From positions 1 through 21,245 of the forward strand of contig JAYTQU010000199.1 of NCBI GenBank assembly GCA_043746555.1: a stretch of DNA of 21,245 nt, given 5' to 3'. This document shows positions 15,029-21,245 of this stretch, piece after piece (position 1 is the stretch's first letter; each line of letters begins with the position of its first letter). The stretch is from CAZQYC01 sp043746555. GTDB taxonomy: Bacteria; Pseudomonadota; Gammaproteobacteria; Steroidobacterales; Steroidobacteraceae. Made by a program: the position numbers and the translations under genes. The notes beneath the pieces were generated by a model, which saw only the letters and a program-made list of their open reading frames with translations, had not been told where the DNA came from and made no database searches.

Positions 15029-15352
15029 ATGCGAGCAGCAAAAATTATTGCCTTGTTAATTTCCGAGCCGCGTGCAGCGCGAATCGACGGCTCTCGATCG
15101 GAATTCGACAGCGACGCTAATACCGCGACGGCATTAGTGCGCGACGATCAAGGCCGCATGTCGTTGCGTCCCTTCACCCGCGACTTGACGCGCGAAATGC
15201 CGTTCGCAGAGCAAGTGATGACGACGGGATGCTTTCGTCGCGGCAAAGAGATCATCGATCCGGTCACGCGCGAAGTGATGGGTTATGAGATGGAGATGAT
15301 TTCCGATCCCGAGATGCAGATGTCGACCGCGCGTTTACAACTCGGCTATTGA
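15029..15352 (+). CDS. Small protein of unknown function behind a sigma-54 promoter
   Basis: I do not recognise this 107-residue protein. It starts MRAAKIIALLISEPRAARID, a short hydrophobic stretch too weak and too charged for a clear signal peptide, followed by an acidic, probably soluble part. A conserved-looking C-terminal section reads FAEQVMTTGCFRRGKEIIDP at about 60-79, then an acidic, methionine-rich end. One cysteine is present. ATG 15029 is chosen because it has an AGAGACG ribosome-binding site and lies downstream of the predicted sigma-54 start site, while the frame's upstream TTG at 14966 would lie before that promoter. It is a single-gene unit ended by the terminator at 15475. Confidence 0.72.
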   Translation: MRAAKIIALLISEPRAARIDGSRSEFDSDANTATALVRDDQGRMSLRPFTRDLTREMPFAEQVMTTGCFRRGKEIIDPVTREVMGYEMEMISDPEMQMSTARLQLGY

Positions 15353-15474
15353 AAATCGCCATCTAGCGAAGCTCAGTCGCCAAAAAGCCGGCCAAGCAAT
15401 CAAAGTTTATGCATTGAACCTCTCTAACTTTCCCCAGACGATCGAATTGGCGATCGAATTGAGGTTCGCTTTAT

Positions 15475-15515
15475 GCGCTGCCGCGCTTTCTTCCCAGCCG
15501 GCGGCGCTTTTTTTT
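15475..15515 (+). terminator. Rho-independent terminator
   Basis: GCGCTGCCG (15475-15483) pairs with CGGCGGCGC (15499-15507) over nine base pairs with one T-G pair, and eight T residues follow at once (15508-15515). It ends the transcript of the small gene at 15029. Just before it, CGATCGAATTG occurs twice (15439-15449 and 15451-15461). Confidence 0.85.
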
Positions 15516-15569
15516 GAGCGCTGACTTTACCGGGCCCCATTTGCCGTCCCGGTCATTGTTAAATCACCA

Positions 15570-15598
15570 TTGCGAATCGTTCGCATTTGCGTTACGAT
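15570..15598 (+). promoter_or_regulatory. Sigma-70 promoter overlapped by a Fur-like dyad
   Basis: TTGCGA at 15570-15575 and TACGAT at 15593-15598 are 17 bases apart, a good -35/-10 pair. The dyad TGCGAATCGTTCGCA at 15571-15585 covers the -35 element and half the spacer, where a repressor would block polymerase. Its sequence and the downstream CATTTGCG resemble Fur boxes of GC-rich proteobacteria, and the operon it precedes is an iron permease operon. Confidence 0.6.
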
Positions 15599-15643
15599 CT
15601 AGTTCGTCGAATGTCAGGCAAGTCGGTCTAGAGAGTTGACGCA

Positions 15644-15985
15644 ATGCGAAGCCTTGGGTATGCGGTAATTTTAGGAATCGTCGGTCTGGGCGCGGACTGT
15701 GCGAGCGTGCGTGCCGCGCAGCCGACGGAATACCGATTGATTATTCAGAGCCATCTCTTTTCGCCGGCAGTGCTCGACGTTCCGGCCGGAATAAAGATTC
15801 GACTCATCGTCGAGAATCGCGATGCGTCCGCGGAAGAGTTCGAGAGCTACGATCTCAATCGCGAAAAAATCGTCGCCGGAAAATCATCCATCGTCGTGTT
15901 CATCGGCCCGCTGAAGGCCGGCAGCTATAAATATTTCGGCGACTTCAATCAAGACTCGGCCAACGGCCGGATCGTCGCCAAATAA
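15644..15985 (+). CDS. Periplasmic cupredoxin-like protein of the FTR1 iron-uptake operon
   Basis: This 113-residue exported protein has a signal peptide at about 1-25 (cleavage near VRA-AQP). The rest forms one cupredoxin-like beta domain (Cupredoxin_1 type) with FSPAVLDVPAGIKIRLIVEN at 39-58, FESYDLNREKIV at 66-77 and GSYKYFGDFNQDSANGRIVAK at 93-113. Such proteins are encoded beside FTR1 permeases and are thought to bind or oxidise iron or copper before uptake. Related proteins usually have a histidine in the Gly-x-Phe-His-x-x-Thr-Ala loop; here it is Asn102, so metal binding may be altered. It is 22 bases upstream of the permease gene, behind the Fur-like promoter. Confidence 0.85.
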   Translation: MRSLGYAVILGIVGLGADCASVRAAQPTEYRLIIQSHLFSPAVLDVPAGIKIRLIVENRDASAEEFESYDLNREKIVAGKSSIVVFIGPLKAGSYKYFGDFNQDSANGRIVAK

Positions 15986-16007
15986 CAGGACCAACCGGAA
16001 TACCGCC

Positions 16008-17558
16008 ATGCTCGGTTCCGCCATTATCGTTTTGCGCGAAACACTCGAAGCCGCATTGGTGATCGGGATTTTGTTTGCGGCTGTCGGTTCGATTGCGCGC
16101 GCGAAGCACTGGATCGCTGCCGGCATTGCGGCGGGATTGGTCGGCGCAGGCGTTGTGGCGCTTTTTGCAGAGGCGATTGCCTCCGCGTTAGCCGGCGCAG
16201 GACAGGAATACTTCAACGCCAGCGTTCTCTTTCTCGCCGCCGCGATGCTGACGTGGCATCAAATCTGGATGAAGTCGCACGGCCGCGAGTTGGCGAAGGA
16301 TTTGCGCGCAACCGGCGAGCAAGTGAGTAGCGGCAATTCCTCGCTCGCGGCGGTCGGTCTGGTTGTCGCGCTCGCGGTGATGCGCGAAGGATCGGAAGTG
16401 GTGTTGTTTCTGTACGGTATCGCGATCGGCGGCGCCGACGGCCGCGGAATTTTCATCGGCGGTTTGTTGGGTCTCGGCGGCGGTGTCGTTCTGGGTGTGC
16501 TTATTTACTCGGGACTCGCGCGCATTCCGCAGCAACGCTTGTTCGCGATCACCGGATGGTTGCTCACTTTGTTGGCTGCCGGCATGGCGAGCCAAGGCGC
16601 GCAGTACTTAACGCAAGTCGGGATGCTGCCTGCGTTGGTCGATCCACTTTGGAATACCTCGTCTTGGTTGCCCGAGCATCAGCCGATCGGGCAGCTATTG
16701 CATGTGTTGATTGGCTACAACGAAAGACCTTCTGGAGTGCAAATGTTGTTCTTTGTTTTGACCATCGTCGTCGTCGTCGCAATGACTGCTTGTCTTGAAC
16801 GACGTCGACGACAGCCCGCAATTGCGCTCTCAATTATTCCTTCCGTCGCTATCACGATCATTGCCGGCATGACGTTGAGTGATACTGCCCACGCGTCGCA
16901 CAAGGTTTACTCACCCATCGTCGAACAAGGGGAATACGCGATCGAATTGCGTGGTCATGTCAATCTCGACGGCGACGCGGTGAATCGAACGCAACAGTAC
17001 AAAGCCGAATTCGAGCATGCCCCCACGGCGCGGTGGTTAACTGAACTCGTCGGCGAATTCGAGAACGAATCCGGCGAGTCGCTGAAGGCCAGCGCCATCG
17101 AATGGGAAAATATTTTCCAGCTAACCGAGCAAGGCGAACATTGGTTGGATTTTGGCGTGCTGGGAGAATACTCGCGCGAACTTAGCAACGGCGCGCGCGA
17201 CAAGATTGCGCTCGGTGCGCTGTTCGAAAAATCGCTCGGTTCGCAGATCGTCAATCTCAATCTCACGGCCGAACGGCAACTCGGCGGCGCGGAACAAACC
17301 GAACTGGGATACGTATTTCGTTGGCGTTGGCGTCGTTCGCAGGCGTTCGAGCCGGGAATCGAAATCTTCGGCGAATTGGGCGACGCCAAACATCTGCGAT
17401 CGTTCGCTGATCAAGTCCACAGCATCGGACCAGGATTCGCCGGCAGCCGCTCGTTGCGATCCGGCCGCAAACTTCGCTACGAAGCCGCTTATCTCTTCGG
17501 GTTATCCCGCGCCGCGCCGAACGGCACACCGCGTCTACAAATTGAATACGAATTTTGA
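16008..17558 (+). CDS. FTR1-family iron permease fused to an outer-membrane beta-barrel-like domain
   Basis: The 516-residue product has two parts. Residues 1 to about 268 form an FTR1 permease with the iron-binding RETLE (10-14) and REGSE (126-130) motifs and about seven membrane helices, the last at 246-262. It imports ferric iron across the inner membrane. After RRRR (265-268) comes a second hydrophobic segment (about 270-292) ending SDTAHA-S at 291-297, which looks like an internal signal peptide with a signal peptidase I site. Residues 297-516 have no helix-like segments, many short amphipathic strands (WLDFGVLGEYSRE, IEIFGELG, YEAAYLFGL) and end in YEF, the C-terminal aromatic signature of barrels inserted by BAM. 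Similar barrel-like proteins occur as separate genes next to FTR1. No stop or clear ribosome-binding site separates the parts. Confidence 0.88.
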   Translation: MLGSAIIVLRETLEAALVIGILFAAVGSIARAKHWIAAGIAAGLVGAGVVALFAEAIASALAGAGQEYFNASVLFLAAAMLTWHQIWMKSHGRELAKDLRATGEQVSSGNSSLAAVGLVVALAVMREGSEVVLFLYGIAIGGADGRGIFIGGLLGLGGGVVLGVLIYSGLARIPQQRLFAITGWLLTLLAAGMASQGAQYLTQVGMLPALVDPLWNTSSWLPEHQPIGQLLHVLIGYNERPSGVQMLFFVLTIVVVVAMTACLERRRRQPAIALSIIPSVAITIIAGMTLSDTAHASHKVYSPIVEQGEYAIELRGHVNLDGDAVNRTQQYKAEFEHAPTARWLTELVGEFENESGESLKASAIEWENIFQLTEQGEHWLDFGVLGEYSRELSNGARDKIALGALFEKSLGSQIVNLNLTAERQLGGAEQTELGYVFRWRWRRSQAFEPGIEIFGELGDAKHLRSFADQVHSIGPGFAGSRSLRSGRKLRYEAAYLFGLSRAAPNGTPRLQIEYEF

Positions 17559-18186
17559 TGGATGGTCGTTTCTTCGCGTCAGTCGTCACCGCGTTTGCAT
17601 CTACTTACGATGCACAACCACTGCCCGCCATCGTTTCAAGTTTCGCGCACGCGCCACTCGGCTTCGCGTTCGCGGTTCCGCTTGCATGACATTGGTGGTG
17701 CATCGGCCGCCGACTCCGGCGCACATTAGCGTCGGCTATGACGCCTTAAGTCTCCATCCATTGACGGACCCGATTCGGTCTGTAATATGAAGCTCGTTCC
17801 GACGGGCCGAGTGGGTTCCGATCAAGGCTTGAATCGATAGATGCTGCGGGTGTGCCGTTCTGCAAGGCGTACCAAAGATTGGCCGGGTGTGTATCGAACC
17901 CCCAGTCGCCGCACGAGATGCTTTCTGAATCAATGACTTGTGAGGGCTGGGCAGTGCAGCCATGGCTAGACGCTCCTGCGCAAAACGATGCAGCTAGGGC
18001 GCGATTAGCTGTCTGCGTCCACCGCGTAGAGTGCGTCATTAGCGTCCGCGCCGCCGTCGAACGCAGTCGAAGTTATGTTGCCATGTGCGCACGACTCGTC
18101 AAACGCCGAGGCTCGAGTGCACCCAGTGGCAAAGCAAGGGGCCGAGCCAAAATAGGGCCAAATTTGGTTTGAGTTGGATGACATCT
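17559..18186. other. 628 bases without a convincing gene, upstream of gltB
   Basis: Two overlapping open frames on opposite strands (about 106 codons at 17852-18172 plus, about 97 codons at 17746-18039 minus) show no recognisable domains, and neither has a good ribosome-binding site. A promoter-like pair with an inverted repeat lies at 17761-17788. No T-tract terminator for the FTR1 gene is obvious. The stretch could hold a long gltB leader, a small RNA or a decayed gene. Confidence 0.5.
17761..17788 (+). promoter_or_regulatory. Candidate sigma-70 promoter with a dyad in its spacer
   Basis: TTGACG (5 of 6) at 17761-17766 and TAATAT (4 of 6) at 17783-17788 are 16 bases apart. ACGGACC (17764-17770) pairs with GGTCTGT (17777-17783) across the spacer, suggesting an operator. 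It lies about 400 bases before gltB. Confidence 0.4.
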
Positions 18187-21100
18187 ATGCAAAGCAACGA
18201 CCTCAATAAGGAACCGGTTGGTAACTGGGTTGGCTCCGAACCCGCGAACTTGGGACCACCCAAGAAGCAAGGTCTATACGATCCCGCTTTCGAACACGAT
18301 GCCTGCGGTGTTGGTTTTGTGGTCGATATTAAAGGCCGCAAGTCGCACAAATTGCTGGAGCAAGGCATTCAAGTGCTGCGCAACTTGGATCATCGCGGCG
18401 CGTGTGGATGCGAAGTTAACACCGGCGACGGTGCCGGCGTGCTGCTGCAAATGCCGCACAAGTTTATTGCCGATGTCTGCAAGAAAGCGCGCATTGCATT
18501 GCCGCCGCCGGGACAGTACGGCAGCGGATTGGTGTTCCTACCGCGCAATCCCACCAAGCGTCGCAAGCTAGAAGAACGTTTCGAACAAGTCGTGCGTAGT
18601 GAAGGACAAACCCTGCTCGGATGGCACACGGTGCACACCGACAACTCGATGTTGGGTGAAACGGCAAAGTCCGCTGAGCCTTTTATTCGTCAAGTATTTA
18701 TCGGTTGTGGGTCCGACATCACCGACGAAGCGGCGCTGGAACGCAAGCTCTATGTAATTCGCAAGCGCGCCTACAGCGAAATTCGCGCCTCCACGATCGA
18801 TGGCGCGGAGTTTTGGTATTTACCGAGTTTGTCGTGCAAGACCTTTGTCTACAAAGGCATGTTGCTCACCGAGCAGCTCGATCAATATTTTTCGGAACTG
18901 AAAAATCCGTTGATGGAAACCGCCATCGCACTGGTGCACTCGCGCTTCTCGACCAATACCTTTCCAAGCTGGGATCGTTCTCATCCGTATCGCTACATCG
19001 CGCACAACGGCGAGATCAACACACTGCGCGGCAATTTAAATTGGATGCGCGCGCGCGAATCGCTTTTCCAGTGCGAGTTATTCGGCGAAGACATGAAAAA
19101 AATTCCGCCGATCATCAATCCCAATGGCTCCGACTCGGCGATGTTCGACAACACGCTGGAATTGTTGGTGCTATCGGGTCGCTCGCTCGTGCACTCGATG
19201 ATGATGATGATTCCCGAACCGTGGTCGAACCACGAAACCATGGACGATCAAAAGCGCGCGTTCTATCAATATCACTCCTGCTTGATGGAGCCTTGGGACG
19301 GACCGGCGGCGATTGCCTTCACCGACGGCAAACAAATCGGCGCGATCTTGGATCGCAATGGCTTGCGTCCTTCGCGTTACTACGTCACCAAGGACGATCT
19401 AGTGGTGATGGCGTCCGAAGCGGGCGTACTCAATATTCCTGCCGATCAAATTTTGCTTAAAGGCCGTCTGCAACCGGGACGCATGTTCCTAGTCGACACC
19501 GAACAAGGTCGGATTGTCGATGACGACGAGATCAAACATTCCATCGCCAACGAGCGACCTTATCGACAATGGCTCAACGATCACTTGGTGCATCTCGATC
19601 AGTTGCCGACCGCGCCAGAAGTGCCGCAGCCCGATCACGACACGCTGCTGCATCGACAGATCGCGTTCGGCTACACCTATGAAGATCAACGAGTGGTATT
19701 AACTCCGATGGCGCGCGATGGCGTCGAAGCTACGGGTTCGATGGGTAACGACACGCCGTTGGCCGCGTTGTCAAACAAACCGCGCATGCTGTACGACTAT
19801 TTCAAGCAGTTGTTCGCACAGGTTACTAATCCGCCGATCGATTGTATTCGCGAGGAAATCATTACCTCCGCCGAAGTGCGTTTGGGATCGGAAGGAAACT
19901 TGCTCAATCCGCAACCCTCCGACTGCCGCCGCTTAGAGCTTAAGTGGCCGATTCTCACCAACGAAGAACTGGCGAAAGTTCGACGCATGGATTTGCCGGG
20001 ATTTAAAGTCGGCGTGGCCTCAATTCTTTTCCGTGTGGCGCGCGGCGAATTGGGTCTAACCAAATCGATGGAAGATCTCTGCGCTCAAGTGCAACGCATG
20101 GTGAAGGACGAAGAAGTAAGCGTCATTGTCCTCAGCGATCGCGGCGTCAATCGCGAATTCGCCGCCATTCCCGCACTGCTCGCCGCGGCCGGCGTGCATC
20201 ACTTCTTGATTCGCGAAGGATTGCGCACACGCGTGAGTCTCGTGCTGGAAACCGGCGACGCGCGCGAAGTGCATCACTTCGCGTTGCTGATCGGTTACGG
20301 TTGCTCGGCGATCAATCCGTATCTCGCGTTCGAAACCATCGACGGCATGATTCGCGACGGCATGCTCGTCAATGTCGATCACAAAGTGGCCTGCAAAAAT
20401 TTGGTGAAGGCCGCATCGAAGGGCGTGGTGAAAGTCATGTCCAAGATGGGTATCTCCGCCGTGCAGAGCTATTGCGGCGCGCAGGTGTTCGAAGCCGTGG
20501 GACTGTGTCAGGAAGTGATCGACGAATATTTTTCGTGGACGCCTTCGCGCATCGGCGGCATCGGTATGGACGTGATCGCGCAAGAAGTGCTATCGCGACA
20601 TCACGATGCGTTCCCAAAGCGCGAAGTGAACGGTCACACCTTGCCGGTCGGCGGTCAGTATCAATATCGTCACGACGGCGAGTTTCATTTGTTCAATCCC
20701 GAATCGATTCATCGCCTGCAAAAAGCAGTGCGAACGGGCAGCTATCAAACCTACAAGTCGTACGCCGCTCTGATCGACAATCAAGGCAAGAATCTCTGCA
20801 CACTGCGCGGATTGCTTGATTTCAAGACCGGCGATGCGATTCCAATTGAAGACGTGGAGCCGGTCGAATCCATCATGAAGCGCTTCAAAACCGGCGCGAT
20901 GTCGTACGGTTCGATCAGTAAAGAAGCGCACGAAACGCTTGCGATCGCGATGAATCGCATCGGCGGCAAGAGCAACACCGGTGAAGGCGGCGAAGATCCG
21001 GAACGCTTCATTCCGCTGCCGAACGGCGATTCGAAAAACTCTGCGATCAAACAAGTTGCCTCGGGACGCTTTGGCGTGACCAGCGAATACTTAGTCAGTG

Positions 21101-21245
21101 CAAAAGAATTGCAGATCAAGATGGCGCAAGGCGCAAAGCCGGGTGAAGGCGGGCAATTGCCCGGCACGAAAGTCTATCCGTGGATTGCGAAGACGCGACA
21201 CACTACCGCGGGCGTGGGTTTGATTTCACCGCCGCCGCATCACGA
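18187..21245 (+). CDS. gltB: Glutamate synthase large subunit, 5' part
   Basis: The frame is open for 1019 codons to the window edge, about two thirds of a normal GltB of some 1,500 residues. GltB converts glutamine and 2-oxoglutarate to two glutamates in ammonia assimilation. The N-terminal glutaminase domain has the catalytic Cys40 in HDACGVGF after a 39-residue propeptide-like stretch, and the conserved SRFSTNTFPSWDRSHPYR and HNGEINT around residues 252-277. The central domain follows, and the start of the FMN-binding synthase domain is seen with GSISKEAHETLA, SNTGEGGEDP and KPGEGGQLPG. The iron-sulfur cysteines lie beyond the window. ATG 18187 has GGA at a good distance; ATG 18178 in the same frame is also possible. 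The long gap upstream suggests its own promoter. Confidence 0.97.
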   Translation, partial: MQSNDLNKEPVGNWVGSEPANLGPPKKQGLYDPAFEHDACGVGFVVDIKGRKSHKLLEQGIQVLRNLDHRGACGCEVNTGDGAGVLLQMPHKFIADVCKKARIALPPPGQYGSGLVFLPRNPTKRRKLEERFEQVVRSEGQTLLGWHTVHTDNSMLGETAKSAEPFIRQVFIGCGSDITDEAALERKLYVIRKRAYSEIRASTIDGAEFWYLPSLSCKTFVYKGMLLTEQLDQYFSELKNPLMETAIALVHSRFSTNTFPSWDRSHPYRYIAHNGEINTLRGNLNWMRARESLFQCELFGEDMKKIPPIINPNGSDSAMFDNTLELLVLSGRSLVHSMMMMIPEPWSNHETMDDQKRAFYQYHSCLMEPWDGPAAIAFTDGKQIGAILDRNGLRPSRYYVTKDDLVVMASEAGVLNIPADQILLKGRLQPGRMFLVDTEQGRIVDDDEIKHSIANERPYRQWLNDHLVHLDQLPTAPEVPQPDHDTLLHRQIAFGYTYEDQRVVLTPMARDGVEATGSMGNDTPLAALSNKPRMLYDYFKQLFAQVTNPPIDCIREEIITSAEVRLGSEGNLLNPQPSDCRRLELKWPILTNEELAKVRRMDLPGFKVGVASILFRVARGELGLTKSMEDLCAQVQRMVKDEEVSVIVLSDRGVNREFAAIPALLAAAGVHHFLIREGLRTRVSLVLETGDAREVHHFALLIGYGCSAINPYLAFETIDGMIRDGMLVNVDHKVACKNLVKAASKGVVKVMSKMGISAVQSYCGAQVFEAVGLCQEVIDEYFSWTPSRIGGIGMDVIAQEVLSRHHDAFPKREVNGHTLPVGGQYQYRHDGEFHLFNPESIHRLQKAVRTGSYQTYKSYAALIDNQGKNLCTLRGLLDFKTGDAIPIEDVEPVESIMKRFKTGAMSYGSISKEAHETLAIAMNRIGGKSNTGEGGEDPERFIPLPNGDSKNSAIKQVASGRFGVTSEYLVSAKELQIKMAQGAKPGEGGQLPGTKVYPWIAKTRHTTAGVGLISPPPHH

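Noticed and set aside
16782..17558. A separate gene starting at the internal ATG 16782 for the barrel part
   Set aside because: The ATG lies inside the last FTR1 helix, lacks a ribosome-binding site, and the upstream frame runs through without a stop; kept as an alternative only.
17746..18172. Two overlapping opposed frames before gltB
   Set aside because: No domain, no good ribosome-binding site, mutually overlapping; described only as an uncertain stretch.

Overview
The window reads as a chromosomal stretch from a moderately GC-rich, aerobically respiring proteobacterium, most likely a gammaproteobacterium. The reasons are the families present: a DUF4404 protein, a DUF6491 lipoprotein, a DUF47-PiT phosphate pair, an aa3-type oxidase operon, a bactofilin, and signals that look like sigma-54, Fur and PhoB sites. 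The exact lineage cannot be fixed from this sequence. No transposase, integrase or CRISPR array is visible.

Layout. From 5981 down to 1, all on the minus strand, lies a cytochrome oxidase operon: a two-pass DUF1269-like protein, subunit II with two fused c-type haem domains, subunit I with a histidine-aspartate tail, two different subunit III homologues, subunit IV, and a membrane protein cut by the window edge. The set resembles the alternative coxMNOP-type oxidases. From 6282 to 6727 is a tRNA-Arg(CCG) locus in which one intact gene sits between a broken 5' half copy and a 3' end copy, separated by clusters of near-perfect hairpins. From 6786 to 11464 the minus strand carries acetyl-CoA synthetase, a HIT protein, DUF4404, a DUF6491 lipoprotein and a class C beta-lactamase-family hydrolase. 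From 11687 to 14360 the plus strand carries DUF47 (PhoU-like), a PiT phosphate permease and a YheT-like hydrolase; a convergent bactofilin follows.

From 15029 the plus strand carries a small unknown protein behind a near-consensus sigma-54 promoter, a terminator, and an iron-uptake operon behind a dyad-overlapped promoter. That operon encodes a cupredoxin-like protein and an FTR1 permease fused in frame, through an internal signal-peptide-like segment, to an outer-membrane barrel-like domain. After about 630 bases without a convincing gene, the 5' two thirds of gltB (glutamate synthase large subunit) runs off the end.

How it fits together: the oxidase takes electrons from cytochrome c through its own haem c domains, Acs feeds acetate into central metabolism, PiT/DUF47 handles phosphate, and the FTR1 operon handles iron. 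The most unusual items are the FTR1-barrel fusion, the hairpin-rich composite tRNA locus, and the sigma-54-driven orphan gene.
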